Positions 1 through 11,370 of a stretch of 64,000 bases of DNA are shown piece by piece. The notes below the pieces were generated by a model, which saw nothing but the letters and a program-made list of their open reading frames with translations, was not told the origin of the DNA and did no database searches. The translations under genes were made by a program, and so were the position numbers. The DNA comes from Carposina sasakii. Its lineage: Eukaryota; Arthropoda; Insecta; Lepidoptera; Carposinidae. The DNA lies in assembly GCA_014607495.2 (NCBI GenBank), contig CP053173.1, forward strand, positions 496,001-560,000, in the 5' to 3' direction. How positions within the stretch are numbered: position 1 is the stretch's first letter; each line of letters begins with the position of its first letter.

Positions 1-400
1 TACAATGTTTTCTTTAGTTAGTTGTTAGGGTTCCGTACCCAAAGAATAAAAACGAGACCCAATTAGTAAGTGTTAGCGACGACGTGCTATAAATGCTATT
101 TTATTATATTCATTTTTTTAAACATTTTTAAAACTTAATTTTGTAATAAACGAGTGCTTTTTTTATTTTATTTTACCGAGCACTTCATGTTAATATTTAG
201 TGTACCAGCCAGCACCTTGAACGGCAATAAATAAGGTTCTGCTGTCCTTCTGTGCCTTCTTTCCTTCCTTCTGAGTGTCTATCTGTCACCAGAAGGACAA
301 TCGCGCTAATTGTTGAACGTATTTACCATAGCTAAAGCAATACCATAAACATTATTTTACGCACATTTCGTATTGCGTAAAGCAAAAGAAAGACATTGTA

Positions 401-919
401 TACAGGGTGTAACAAAAAGGGTATGTTAAGCGAAAGGCTTAGAAGATAGCCCACTATACAGGGTGTAACAAAAAGGGTATGTTAAGCGAAAAGCTACGTA
501 ATTAGCCCACTGTAGAGAACCTATCCACAAAATTTGAGACTCGAAATCACATGCTTATTTTTCCCGATAGTATGGAGAATTTTTAAATATCTTAGGAATT
601 TTCATACAATCTTGAAAAATAAGCATGTGATTTCGAATCTCAAATTTTGTGGATAGGTTCTCTACAGTGGGCTATTTACGTAGCTTTTCGCTTAACATAC
701 CCTTTTTGTTACACCCTGTATAGAACCAATCTGCAAAATATGAGATTCGAAATCATATGTTTGATTTTCCAGATAGTATGTAGAATTCTTAAACATCTCA
801 GGAATTTTCATACAATCTTGAAAAATAAACATGTCATTTCGAGTCTCAAATTTTGTGAATAGATTTCCTATAGTGGGCTATTTACATAGCTTTACATTCC
901 CTTTTTGCTACACCCTGTA
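401..919. mobile_element. MITE A, outer copy, disrupted by a second MITE A
   Basis: The element starts TACAGGGTGTAAC after TA and ends CACCCTGTA. The inner copy (457-720) sits at a TA inside the left arm; the outer sequence resumes at 721 with TAGAACC. This is a clear nested insertion within one family. Confidence 0.85.
457..720. mobile_element. MITE A, inner 264-bp copy
   Basis: Family A definition: about 264 bp, flanked by TA, with inverted arms of about 115 bp, so the whole element is almost a palindrome. The ends are TACAGGGTG/CACCCTGTA. The TA target suggests mobilisation by a Tc1/mariner-type transposase; no coding sequence is present. Right TA at 721-722, left TA at 455-456. Confidence 0.88.
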
Positions 920-1383
920 TGTCTGAAACCCTGTCAAATAGACACAGCCAAATCAAAGATAAGCCACAAGCCCACAACCAAAAACGATCCTTTAAACTCC
1001 TCCAAACTATTTCTCATATACCGTATGAAGCAGTTGAAATTTTCGCAGATGTATTTATGTTACCTTATAATGAGAAATGCTAACCACAGAATAAAATAAA
1101 TATTTAGTTCAGCTCCCATATAACAAACGTGATTATTTTGCCGGGACCCTTCGTGCACGATTTCGACTCGCACTTGGCCGGTTTTTTGTATACATATAAG
1201 TATATTTCATGAACATAGGTACCGTTCAATAACAATGACGTACAAGTTGAATAAAGTATGTAAAACACAACTAGGGGATTCCCCGGTCAAGTTTCCCGTA
1301 GGTACTTTGAACAGGGGCACAGGGATACCTTAGAAGTACAAACACGGCCTAGTTATAGAAGAATCTATAGCAAGATACCTATA

Positions 1384-1763
1384 TACAGGTTGTTTTTTCG
1401 TTGCCACCCTTAACGAAGGTTACGTATTCTTTAGATCAAATAAAGTAAGTTTATGCCAAAAAAAATGCTGTGAAATGATTTTATAATTCAAAAAAAAAAA
1501 TTGATCGGGCGAAATTTATAGTGTCCAGTGTTTATGCTAGTTTTTTCATAGACAGATATTAATTATTTCTCGTGAAAAAATCTCGCTACGCGCGACTATG
1601 TGCATTTATGCAGAAAAACGCAGTCTATTTACTCATCTTTGGACCCTAATATCTTCGGAACCAGACACTTTGCAGGTATGCTTCCATGGAGAAAAATGAT
1701 CGTGATGATGAGGAGATTCCGTAGTTTTCGGGAATGTTGACGTTGACAAAAAATCATCTTGTA
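1384..1763 (+). mobile_element. MITE B copy 1
   Basis: Family B definition: about 375 bp, ends TACAGG(A/G)TG...CCTGTA with imperfect inverted repeats of about 15 bp and a TA target. The plus orientation starts with TTTTTTCGTTGCCACCC and ends with GTTGACGACCAAAAA. No coding capacity. It shares its first nine bases with family A, so both may use related transposases. Confidence 0.8.
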
Positions 1764-1865
1764 TTTATGAACAGCCAGCACTCATATTTTGTAGTATTCA
1801 GTATACACAGAAACACAATATTGTTCTTTAGAGTGATATGTAGGTGGTTATAGATAAGTATACTT

Positions 1866-2112
1866 TTCCTTCCTATCCTGTCCTGATGCGGGGCTTCACT
1901 AGAATACATCAGCTGCAATCTCCTTCCGTGCATGTCGTAAGAGTCGACTAAGGAACTCAGGGGCATCCCCCCAGGCGCTATGAAAGGAACTTGTCTCTGA
2001 TCAATAACATATGTCCCCGCTGCCCTAAACGTGGCTGAGGGATCTCCTTTAACAACCTGCAGTTCTGGTTATCCCATTACGGGAACACAGCCGTACATAT
2101 ACATGTGTGTAG
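1866..2112 (+). repeat. Repeat family E, near full copy
   Basis: About 230-bp dispersed unit with GATGCGGGGCTTCACTAG at the left, TCGTAAGAGTCGACTAAGG in the middle and GGGAACACAGCCGT at the right, then a TA-rich tail. Twelve copies or fragments occur in the window on both strands. No tRNA-like boxes or terminal inverted repeats were seen. It is probably a SINE or retroposon tail, unassigned. Confidence 0.6.
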
Positions 2113-2473
2113 GTATTTGTCACCGGTCGCCAGATTATTTGTGGTCAAAAAGCGCCCATAGTCTCACCGCTTGGAACTGTTGATAATGGGCGTGAGTACA
2201 TACAATGTGTGTATTACTTTAAATAGGGATAGGGGAGGCAAAAAAAATAATAATTTAATTTTGTCTTCCGTAAAAAATGTTTGTATACACAAACATTTTC
2301 CTTTGTCTTCAGAAGAGACATTATTACGAACGCGGATGCGTACGTTTCGTTCATCGTTAAATAATGACATACAATCATATAGCTACTTACAAGTTCACAG
2401 GCACACAATGACAACTAGCAATCATTAAATGACCTAGGGTTGGCAATGTCTGAATTTAAATATTTAAATATTC

Positions 2474-2535
2474 ACACACTTCACAACACATTAACCTAGT
2501 CCCACACTAAGATCCCTTAGGTCTTGTGTCGTTGG
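2474..2535 (-). repeat. SINE V fragment (3' part)
   Basis: Matches the 3' part of the ATT-tailed SINE seen whole at 41475-41729 (ATTCACACACTTCACAAC, GGTCTTGTGTCG). The tRNA-like head is absent. Confidence 0.65.
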
Positions 2536-2555
2536 TACTGCACTGTAATGGCGGC

Positions 2556-2725
2556 GCGTTGTGTCATCATCATCATCATCAGCCTATTGCAGTCCACTGC
2601 TGGACGTAGGCCTCCCCCAGGGCACGCCACAAGACTGCCATGGGGGTTATTTGCCCATAGTCACCACGCTGGGCAGGCGGGTTGGTGACAACAGTTTGTA
2701 TTTTGGACTATGCTGTCATCACGGA
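2556..2725 (-). repeat. RTE-tailed SINE (S) copy 1, partial
   Basis: Begins with (ATC)n on the plus strand, then the conserved block AGTCCACTGCTGGACGTAGG. On the minus strand this is a 3' tail ending (GAT)n. The head is missing or diverged after about 2725. The same tail ends the RTE LINE fragment at 63150-63625. Confidence 0.7.
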
Positions 2726-2907
2726 AGTGTGTGCGGATTTTCTGGTAGGCAGCTTACTATGGTTTGTATGTGTGGGTGGATAACGCGTCAATACACATCC
2801 CTACTACGTTACTACGAGCTTACTATGAATGCTTCACTCCGTGTAGTGACAACACTCTGTCCGTTATTCTTTATACGTTCATGGGGGTTAGGTATGGTTC
2901 TGTGGCA

Positions 2908-2970
2908 AGCCTGAGAGAATATCCCCGAGTTCCTTAGTCAACTCTTATGATATGCACGGAAGCAGATGAA
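2908..2970 (-). repeat. Repeat family E fragment
   Basis: Short match to the E core (CCGAGTTCCTTAGTCAACTC, then ATGCACGGAAG). Confidence 0.5.
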
Positions 2971-3574
2971 GAGAGTGAAAAAGGGAATATACTTACATTA
3001 GGCAGAGAGCTTTCATTAGGGATTAGAGAGCTACACTGCTAAAAAAACAGTTCTCTTACCGCGTAAAAAGTAATTACTGCATTAAAGATTAAATAAAAAA
3101 AATAGTAGTATCTTTTGTTTGTTCTTGTTTTGCTTTAAATATCTACTGTAGTGGTAAAAGTTTAAATACTTTACTAGTTGTAGTAGAGCTATCAATGCAA
3201 AGTTTAAATAAAAAATGTGATGCACAACCCTAACAGCGACGCAAGTGGCGACCGTGAACGTAATATTAAAGAAAATGACAGATTTTTATCGCGATACACT
3301 ATGTCGTTATTACGGTTTTGCTTGCGAAGTGTGTTATTAATTGCCGTAGGGTTCATATGTCGATACCGCTATTGGTGTGATAGTCGCATGTAGTGCAAGA
3401 GATACCCAGTAGGCTGATTATGTATCCTGCAATAGCAACCAAACAACGATAATTTAAACAAACGCGATGCAATGGCAAATATTTTGCGATTTCTGTTACG
3501 TAATAAGATTTTTATGACCTTTAAATGAAAATTTGTACAATGCATATTTGATTTTTAGATTTCTAGATACGTTA

Positions 3575-3844
3575 TACAGGGTGTAACAGAAAGGGTATTT
3601 TTTAAAGCTAAAACCTATGTAAACAGCCCACTATAGAGAACCTATTACCAAAATTTGAGACTTGAAATCACATGTTTATTTTTCAAGATTGTTTGAACAT
3701 TCCTGAGTTACTGTAGTTTAGGAATTCTCCATGTGTGGAAAAATAAACATGTGATTTCGAGTCTGAAATTTTGTAGGTAGGTTCCTTTAAGTGGGCTATT
3801 TACATAGCGTTACGCTTAACAAACCCTTTTTGTTACATCCTGTA
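3575..3844. mobile_element. MITE A copy
   Basis: TA-flanked, ends TACAGGGTG and CATCCTGTA, palindromic arms as in the family definition at 457-720. Confidence 0.85.
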
Positions 3845-4206
3845 TAGTAGGTAGGTTACTTAATTACGTGCACTTCATTTTATTATCATCTACCTGGCCT
3901 TCTTTGTATAATTTTTTGGGTCGGCGCAATATGGTTTCCTTTAAAACTCATGTCGCATCTATTGATAGTTATCGTTCCTCCGTATAATTTTATCGATGCC
4001 TCATGAGAAACCTGACAACAACCTGTTGTCATTTTTAACCCCCGACGCAAAAATAGGGGTGTTATGTTAACTAGGCCTCTGTATGTAATTCACAGCCATA
4101 GACTAACAATCTTACAGTTGTGCCTGTACGTAATATAATATAATATGTTTGTTTGAATGATGTACGTAGATACTTTTTACTATGATTGCTTTCTGAACAA
4201 TTTATC

Positions 4207-4445
4207 TACAGGGTGTAACAAAAAGGGTATGTTAAGCGAAAAGCTATGTAAATAGCCCACTATCCACAAAATTTGAGACTCGAAATCACATGTTTATTTT
4301 TCCAGATACGTATGGAGAATTCTCAAACATCTCAGGAATTTTCATAGAATCTTGAAAAATAAACTTGTGATTTCGAGTCTCAAATTTTGTGGATAGTGGG
4401 CTATTTACATAGCATTCCGCTTGGCATACCCTTTTTGTTACACCT
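4207..4445. mobile_element. MITE A copy, right end lost
   Basis: The left end is intact (TACAGGGTG); the right end stops at GTTACACCT, so the last few bases are deleted or replaced. Arms are otherwise conserved. Confidence 0.8.
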
Positions 4446-4856
4446 AAACAAACCGTGTATTTTTAACGGAAAAGGCCAATTTCAACAACAAAATAGTTTT
4501 CCCAATTAAAAATGTTATTATGTGTCCCGTGGTTGCTTATATTTTAAATTGAATTTTCTGTTTGTGCACCTGGGAAATAATTTTACAACAATTATTGCGA
4601 TTGTTGCGGTAATAGAAGCATTTATTTTCGAAATGTATGTATGTGCTTTAAATGTAGATAATGGCTATAATTATTCGCATTGTGTTTTTTACTATTGTCT
4701 AATTGCCGAGTTTAATACACCTCAGTGGGTATACTACATAGATGGAGGAATTGTCAAAACAAGTATCACTTGATTGGTAAAAACTTTAACCTATCGATGA
4801 TTCTGAAAAAAAAAGTCGCGCTCAGAAAAGTTAAATTAACTGATCACATAATTAAA

Positions 4857-5047
4857 TGAAATTGTATTAGGCGTTACAATTCGGAAGTTAAAACATTCAC
4901 TATGGGTGCGCCCACCACCGGGCCCTACACCCTCCACTGACCCTCAGATCTGATAACTCATAATTTCTCAATTTTCGCAATTATGAGTTATCAGATCCGA
5001 GGGTCAGTGGAGGGTGTAGGGCCCGGTGGTGGGCGCACCCATAGTGA
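4857..5047. repeat. Retroposon C, palindromic derivative
   Basis: Shares both ends with the element at 31101-31357 (TGAAATTGTATTAGGCG at the left, CCATAGTGA at the right). Here the right arm has been copied in reverse on the left, giving arms of about 70 bp (4895-4965 and 4979-5049) with one or two mismatches and a 13-base loop. Flanks are AT-rich, so the target duplication cannot be fixed. Confidence 0.65.
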
Positions 5048-5544
5048 ATTAATTAATTAATACATTGTGATAACTATTACAGATAATACTAGATTAAAAT
5101 AATACATATCAGAAAATTGTCTAAATCCACATTACCATAATTACCAATTGACGTCATAACAATAGTGATTAAATACAATGACTTTTAAATTATAGCTAAG
5201 AATTAAGATTATGTTTATATCAGACTTATATCATTTAATTATAAGTACATAATGTCCTAAAATATTAAAAATACTTCTATATTTGTAAATTGAGTATCAT
5301 AATCTAGACTACACAAGGTATAATCAATTAATACTGTAATACAGGTACTTTATTGGCTCGTTATAACCAGAGAAGTGTTATTTATTATCATCATTATCAA
5401 ATTATTGTGCATTGTACCTATATATACGTATATTTATATTGTATACCGCGATAAGCGACAATATACTTGCGAATTATAGAATACGATATAGGAAAGTGGG
5501 GCGGGGCGACAAAAAATACATACAATACATATTCGTTTTCGTCT

Positions 5545-5640
5545 TCAGCCTATTGCAGTCCACTGCTGGACGTAGCCCTCCCCCAGGGCACGCCACAAGG
5601 CTACTGCCACAGGGGGGTTTTTGTCCATAGTCACCATTTA
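5545..5640 (-). repeat. RTE-tailed SINE (S) tail fragment
   Basis: Conserved tail block (GCCTATTGCAGTCCACTGC, then GGGCACGCCACAAGG). It diverges after GTCCATAGTCACCA. Confidence 0.65.
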
Positions 5641-5947
5641 GTCACGCCCATTATCCCCCAAAGAGGTTGGTCAAAAGTGTGCAAATTATACACCCACTTT
5701 TCACCATTTAGCCTATCAAGTCCCACATAGTAAGGGGTGAGCCTAACGCCGCCCACAAAAAAATCACCTTGTCCTGACTGACTAACGGCCCCCTGATTAT
5801 GTAACTTGGCAGTAGCAGAGCCAAAGCAATGCGATAGCGAAAATTGAGAATGTGTGTGCGCGGAGCGAGGTGCGCGGCACGGAAGGATGAGAAGATTACC
5901 CTTACGAGCGTCAATTTAGTAAAAGTTGAAATAGTTATGGTACTCAC

Positions 5948-6014
5948 CCTTCAACCCTGACAGAGATGGCACAAGTACGAATATAGCTGACACGTTCACA
6001 AACACGTCCCAGTC
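5948..6014 (-). CDS. SLC41A1-like: SLC41-like exon 5, ends in GLKG
   Basis: 67-nt exon between a TTTTTCTAG acceptor and a donor GTGAGT. It starts in phase 0 with DWDVF and runs through VNVSAIFVLVPSLSGLKG, ending one base into the Gly codon (phase 1). The W-x-VF...IF-LVP-L-GLKG pattern is the SLC41 signature following the first helix; in the family it continues with Asn and a substrate-path segment, which must lie on an exon left of this window. The intron between exons 5 and 4 is only 435 bp and holds a fragment of repeat family E. Confidence 0.9.
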
Positions 6015-6169
6015 CTAGAAAAAGAAAAAAAATTTAGAACACTATTGGAAAACTGACAAAATTATGTTTGTGCCTAAAAGGTGCAGTATACTCACCTGTG
6101 TATGGTGGGTAATTGGTATATCTTTGCTTAACCCCATTTTGGAAAATTACTTTATTTACCTTATGTTAT

Positions 6170-6290
6170 TGCCTGTGCTGATGCAGGGTTTTACTAGAAA
6201 ACAACAACAATTTCGTGTAGGTACGCTGTGAGAGTCGCCTATGGAACTCAGATGCATTCTCTCAGGCGACCAGCTAGCAACTTATCGACT
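6170..6290 (+). repeat. Repeat family E fragment in intron 4
   Basis: Diverged copy (CTGATGCAGGGTTTTACTAG, TCTCAGGCGACCAGCTAGC) between exons 5 and 4 of the SLC41-like gene. Confidence 0.5.
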
Positions 6291-6449
6291 TATTTTAGGA
6301 ACGTATGTATCTTGTTTTATAAAACTTCGTTACAAAACAACTAATAATACAAGACTACATTTAAGTACTTAGAAATCAGGAAATTTACACCTCGGCGTAC
6401 ATCTCTTCTCCATGTTTATTTATTTAGAGTTAAGCTTTATATTATATAC

Positions 6450-6554
6450 CTTCACAGTGCCTAGCACGAGACCAGCGCCTATCGTGCCACATCCAGCTAT
6501 GAAGAACGGCACAGCCACTTGCATCAACGTATTCCACCATCTTTCTTCTTTTTT
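6450..6554 (-). CDS. SLC41A1-like: SLC41-like exon 4, first membrane segment
   Basis: 105-nt exon, exactly 35 codons, phase 0 at both ends. The acceptor has a long pyrimidine run ending TTTGCAG; the donor is AAG then GTATAT. The peptide starts KKEERWWNTLMQ, then a hydrophobic segment (VAVPFFIAGCGTIGAGLVLG) and TVK. In SLC41A/MgtE-type Mg2+ transporters the first helix carries a PF-x-x-AG-x-GT-x-x-AG-x-x-L pattern, which is seen here. This is the point where both proposed N-termini converge. Confidence 0.9.
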
Positions 6555-7059
6555 CTGCAAAAAAAAATAAAAGCTTAAGATAAGTCAAAATATTGCAGAT
6601 CATTTAAAAGTCTTCAATTGTAGAATAAAAGGTACCAAATCTGTTGATTACTTCAAAGTTAAATTCCTTTCTCTATTATTTTTGAAAACATGTTAAGAAA
6701 CTCCCAGCCACACTACTTAAAAAGATATATTTTTGCTAACTATCATCGAGTAGTTACTCACACACTACGATAAACTTAAAATTTGTAATAGTTGATCCAA
6801 GGGCTTGTAAAAGGCGTTGACTTAGGCCTTAGAAGGGAACCCTGTGGTACGCCTATTTGTATGCAGTATTGGTAGGTACGTTCGATTCGCAAAAAGGTCC
6901 TATTTGCAAATGGTATTTTAAGCAAAATTCTTTTGAAAGTATATATGGCCGCATGCCGAAGAGTTATGTAAGGAAAGTAATGTCAAAGGATTTACGATTT
7001 CAACACCGATACTTTGGCAAATAGGACCATTTGAAATATAGTGGCTTTGCAAATGGGGA

Positions 7060-7210
7060 ATTCTATAAATTCTTTAAAACATACCAATAGTGGGACAGTC
7101 TCGCAACGAGTGTAGCAGTAAGAACGGCAGGGGGTTCCACAGCAGGGTAAAAGACCGACAAACCGCTCCAGAATTGTGGCTGGGAGTGAAATTAAAAACT
7201 CGCTCTTGAC
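7060..7210 (-). pseudogene. Possible CR1-like LINE C-terminal fragment
   Basis: On the minus strand a short stretch resembles the CR1-like C-terminus seen better at 12697-13110 (LLWNPLP...LRDCPTIGMF against KLWNELP...VRDCHTVGTF). No full frame. Confidence 0.3.
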
Positions 7211-7584
7211 CTAAGTGGTCATCCTCTGGAAAACAGACATTCAGAATGTTCGCGCGATATACGAGTCACGAGTTTGAATATTTTAATTTTGATTAATTGT
7301 ACTGATTCTATTAGTGGGGAAAAGAAAATCGTTCGCCAGAATATGTTGTAACGTAGGGTGTTGTAGAAGTTTTTAAAATTAACAGATAAACTAACCTCTT
7401 TATAGAATAGAGTAACGTAAATAAGTTAATTATTCAGAATAGAAACTACAGCTGAACCAACGATATACAGCTACAGGTAAGTATCTATGACTGCAAGCAA
7501 ACTCTTCAGTTTTTTTCATCACATGGTTTTACTCCACTACTGCGTTTAATAAAATTTGCTACAAGTGCTCTAGCGTAGTACCTA

Positions 7585-7781
7585 TTAGGCCGAAAACTGA
7601 AAGTCTGCGATTTGCGGGGCGATGGCGGCAGCGGGGTGGGAGCGGTACGATAAAGATATAAATTCTTATTGAAAGGAATTGGATGGCAGCGGCGGGGAGC
7701 GGCGTACGAGCAACGAGCCACGCTCGCTCCCGCCGTCGCGTCGTCGCCCCGCAAATAGCAGACTTCCAGTTTTCGGCCTAA
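7585..7781. mobile_element. GC-rich MITE with about 60-bp inverted repeats
   Basis: Left end TTAGGCCGAAAACTG, right end CAGTTTTCGGCCTAA. The arms also share TTTGCGGGGCGA/TCGCCCCGCAAA and GGGAGCG. The middle is AT-rich. GC content stands out from its surroundings. Superfamily uncertain; the target duplication is not clear. Confidence 0.65.
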
Positions 7782-7899
7782 CATCTTTCTTTCAAGTAAC
7801 TGTGAAATAAATAGACAAATAACTGCGAGTAGTTTTAAAATCAAACATGACAATACATTTAGCATAGTGCAAACTGAGAAAAATTGTATTCAGCTATAC

Positions 7900-8051
7900 G
7901 GAGTAAGTATATTAATTGCTATAACCTTCAACTACTGGGAATATGAACTTGTAATTGTAGCGGGACGAGAGTTCTTAAAGAGAATTTTTCACAGAAGCGG
8001 AGCAAAGGGTATTTCTAAAGTATATGCAGACGAAGCTGCGGGTGGCAGCTA
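7900..8051 (+). repeat. Helitron-like 3' fragment
   Basis: Ends GCAGACGAAGCTGCGGGTGG followed by CAGCTAGT, like the CTAG-ended lepidopteran Helitrons elsewhere in the window. The 5' limit is unknown. Confidence 0.35.
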
Positions 8052-8055
8052 GTAC

Positions 8056-9210
8056 AAAACGAAGGTAAACAAATTACTTACTCTCCTAATTATCGAAGCA
8101 ATCCGAGCGATGCGCCCTAAATCACTATCCCGGCAAATATTCAATAACATGCATCATTTATATACCACAATATTATGGACAGTATATCTCTGTATAAAAT
8201 ATACGATTCTTGTGGATTAATCTGAGGATTCTTGCTCCGTAACTCCGTAAATATTGAAAACGTCACAATTACAAGTGGCATTGACAGAGTCAAAGTCATG
8301 GACAAAAAAGACGACCATAGGCAAAATGAAAAGGTCGGAAACTAATGTGCGCTCGTATTTGCATGAAATACGAGTATGTTCCAGGTATTTTATTTTGCAT
8401 TATCACCAAAGTCATCATCTATTGAAACACATAGAAATGTGAGATACCAAATCCCTGATTGAAACATAGAAAGCCGCGTTCTACTTTATAGTTTGAAAAG
8501 TAATATTGCAAAAAAATGGTATATAAGTATGTAGGCCATGCTGCCCGCCTGATGCCACTCCAAAATTTTAATTTAAATACATGAAAACGTGTTCTCAAAT
8601 TTTTTGTTACCTTAATTAACAAAGGGAAAGTCCGGCTTTCTTATCATACGAGTAAGTGTTTCTAATATTTATCTGATTAACAATCTAACAAAACAAACCA
8701 ATTTAAATTACCTTTCCGAAGAATTATCAGGTAAAATATGTGTAAGAACGGAAATGATTGGTATTGGCCTGATACCCAATCATGATAATAGTTGTAATAT
8801 GGGATATGACTGTTGAGTCTTCGGTAATGAGTAATCAGGTGAATCATAGACTGATACTTTTGCATTCCCTCTAAGAACATTAGGTATACTGATCATATGA
8901 CCAGAGCCAAGCTTTAGAAATGTCAGGTCGACACTAGTTCCATCCTTTCATCCTCAGACACTTGAGCACTAATTGATGCTTAGATTAATTATTGGTCTTC
9001 GCTCCTGAGCGAATCATTATTCTAAGAATTGATGATTATCCATCAGGATCTCCTTAGCGTAATCATAGCAAATCAACACAAAATTTGGCTATAAAAATTT
9101 AGGTACAAAATTTAAAAAATCTAAGTGACTTAGTAGATATTGGAGAAATTGACGGCTTGTTAAAATATAACATTATTATAAAAGCATACATTTTAACACA
9201 GTTATCACTA
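8056..9210. other. Intronic DNA, no gene recognised
   Basis: AT-rich; short ORFs only. The stretch near 8990-9030 (TCTTCGCT...GCGAATCATTATTCTAAG) recurs near 61198-61237, so a short old repeat is present. Nothing else seen. Confidence 0.5.
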
Positions 9211-9211
9211 T

Positions 9212-9450
9212 CATTATAAAACAAAGTCACTCCCCGTTATCTGTCTATCTCTATGTATGCCTAGATTATGAAGAAATACCTTCTCCATGGCTTAGATCTT
9301 TAAAACTATGCAATGGATTTTGATACGTTTTTTTCTATAGATACGAGTAGAGAAATTCAAGAGGACGCTTAACGCGTATAACTGACGATCTGATACGAAA
9401 TTTCCCTTTTATGAAGTCATCGGCATCTGCTAGAATATACTAAAGTAGAA
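9212..9450 (+). mobile_element. Helitron-like 5' fragment (AAAACAAAGTC family)
   Basis: Contains the block TATAAAACAAAGTCACTCCC, then TTAGATCTTTAAAACTATGC. The same family is interrupted at 37215-37793 and reversed at 28130-28325. The CTAG end is missing here. Confidence 0.45.
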
Positions 9451-9699
9451 TATCTACATACCTACCTACATAATTGCAAATCCATACGAAATACTAACGA
9501 AAGGCTTAATCATTTCAAACAGTTTTGTTATCTGATAACCGTGAGCATGTAACAATTATCGACACGATAAGACATTATTCCACTATTTTCTTTAGACTCA
9601 AGTTCTGTTACTAGCAAATTCAATAAATTTATTATTATTGACAAATATCATTCGAAATACCGCTATACACATACCTTCTTTCTTAATAATTCTATTAAG

Positions 9700-9907
9700 A
9701 ATTTTTTGAGTATTCTTTCTCTGGAATGACGCACTATTGGAATATTTTGGAAAAAGCTGAAGGATCACTACCTGTACATTATTTGACTATGCTGTAATTT
9801 GTTTCCCTCCTTTTTTACAATGTAAAATTCTTAGAATTAGTATAATTTCACTTTTTTACAATGTAAGTTTCTTAGAATTAGTTTCATTTCACTGTGTTTG
9901 TTAATAA
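9700..9907 (+). pseudogene. CR1-like LINE 3' part, left segment
   Basis: Matches the reverse of 12850-12960 (GCTGAAGGATCACTACCTGT). It is cut by the CACTG-ended element at 9908-11225 and resumes at 11226. Confidence 0.65.
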
Positions 9908-11225
9908 CACTGGTCTACAAAATGTAACTTTTTGTGTGCCTTTCAATTAAATACTTTATTTTTATATTGCTTTGAGGTTACTGAATAGGAAAACAAGAAT
10001 ATGTTTTTTGAATTAGCTCTTATTTTGGAAATATACCCAATATACAAAATTTGGCTTTTAGTAACACGTTAAAGTACAAAACATTTTATAAAAAAAAACT
10101 AATAATTATTTACTATTATTTTTTGCTTTTTACTTATATAAAATTGGAAATATTACAATTTAAAAAAAAATTACGTATTTGATTAAGATTTTCTCTTCTT
10201 TTTCGTTTGTCTTTTGTAATCACTGTTAGGGGTATCTCTTTTCAAATTCCAGCAGTAGTCCGCTAACATTGACGCATCCCATCGGCCCTGGTATCTCTTT
10301 TCCATTGTCGAGATATCTTGGTGGAATCGTTCACCATGTTCGTCACTTACATCACCGCAGTTAGAAGGGAAAAAATCAAGATGAGAGTGAAGAAAATGAA
10401 TTTTTAGGGACATATTGCAACCCAACTGTTGATACTTTTGAAGGAGATTGTTCACAAGTTCAACATAATTGTCATTTCTCTTATTGCCCAAAAAACCATG
10501 AACGACTGCTCTAAAAGATTCCCATGCTTCTTTTTCAAAGCCCTGTAAAACTGAATCAAAGTTTTGGTCCTTTAGAATCTCTCTTATTTGAGGTCAGATA
10601 AAGATTCCTTCTTTAATTTTGGCGTCGCTTATACGTGTAAATTTACTTCGCAGGTATTTGAATGCTGGTCCATCCTTGTTGAGAGCCTGCACAAAGTTTT
10701 TCATTAGTCCCAATTTGATATGTAAAGGTGGTAGAAGAATTTTTTGGGAATGAACTAGAGGAAGGTGCTTGACGTTCTTTTCTCCAGGATTCAGGCTTAG
10801 TCTAGGATTCCAATATTTTTTTATGTAATCTTTGGTTAGTAAGGGTCACCTTACCACAAAAGTAGCAAAAATTGTCTGCACTATTAACACATTTACGCGA
10901 CATAACGAAAACTGTAGATTTTTCACTAAAAATGTCAAAAAAACGGTAACAATTTGACGTTTTAACTGTTGAACAAAACACAGTCAACGTTAAACGCAAC
11001 AAACAAATGTGAAATAATAAAATTTCCGCGGGTAATCACTAAATATTTTGAGTTATCATCATTAATGTGATAAATCTGTCGCGCAACCCTCTATTATATT
11101 TATAAGGCATAAATGCACAATAAGAGCTAACTATGAATTTTAACTTGTATATTTATGTTCAACGAGTGAAATACAATCAATATAGTATATTTTCATGTAG
11201 AAGGCAATTTTGATGTAGACCAGTG
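9908..11225 (-). mobile_element. CACTG-ended DNA element with decayed gene
   Basis: Terminal inverted repeat CACTGGTCTACA at both ends, flanked by TAA (9905-9907 and 11226-11228). Removing it restores the LINE tail seen intact at 12697-12860, which proves an insertion. The 3-bp duplication and CACTG ends fit the CMC/EnSpm (CACTA-like) group. That is inference; a PIF-type TAA target is the alternative. The cargo gene is on the minus strand. Confidence 0.7.
10183..10903 (-). pseudogene. Broken gene of a widespread arthropod repeat-protein family
   Basis: From a possible start at 10901-10903 (MSRKCVNSADNFCYFCGK, with a CxxC pair) the frame runs to about 10830, shifts at an A-run, continues and hits TGA at 10594-10596 where the family reads Gly (GIFI-stop-PQIRE). 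It then runs to the end through LGNKRNDNY, LHSHLDFFPSNCG, DEHGERFHQDI, MEKRYQGRWD and ADYCWNLKRD. I recall this conserved block from many uncharacterised arthropod proteins, often multicopy. Its place inside inverted repeats suggests it is the element's own protein, perhaps transposase-related, but the function is unknown. About 240 codons; not functional here. Confidence 0.6.
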
Positions 11226-11370
11226 TAATTTCTCTTTACTTGCTTGGCTTGCTGGAGGAGATCGCTTGTAGAGATAAGCTTGCCATTTTACATGAATCTC
11301 TTATTTTATCTTGTACTTAAGTTATATTTTTGTGTATGTGCAATAAAGAATAAGAATAGGAATAAGAAAC
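11226..11370 (+). pseudogene. CR1-like LINE 3' tail, right segment
   Basis: Continues the LINE of 9700-9907: TTGCTTGGCTTGCTGG, AGATAAGCTTGCCATT, then GTGCAATAAAGAATAAG, a polyadenylation signal and tail. Same as the reverse of 12697-12840. Confidence 0.65.

Larger units (their letters stand above)
25..1187 (-). repeat. Repeat family G, long copy split by MITE A
   Basis: The right end carries the common lepidopteran sequence that reads CCGGCCAAGTGCGAGTC on the minus strand. The left end carries GGTACGGAACCCTAA, also on the minus strand. MITE A copies at 401-919 account for the middle. The interior of G is poorly conserved here. Superfamily is unassigned. Confidence 0.5.

Noticed and set aside
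4522..4773. 83-codon hydrophobic ORF
   Set aside because: AT-rich, no splice or promoter context and no recognised family; likely chance.
7506..7865. 119-codon minus-strand ORF
   Set aside because: It lies across the GC-rich MITE at 7585-7781; the frame comes from its GC-rich arms.
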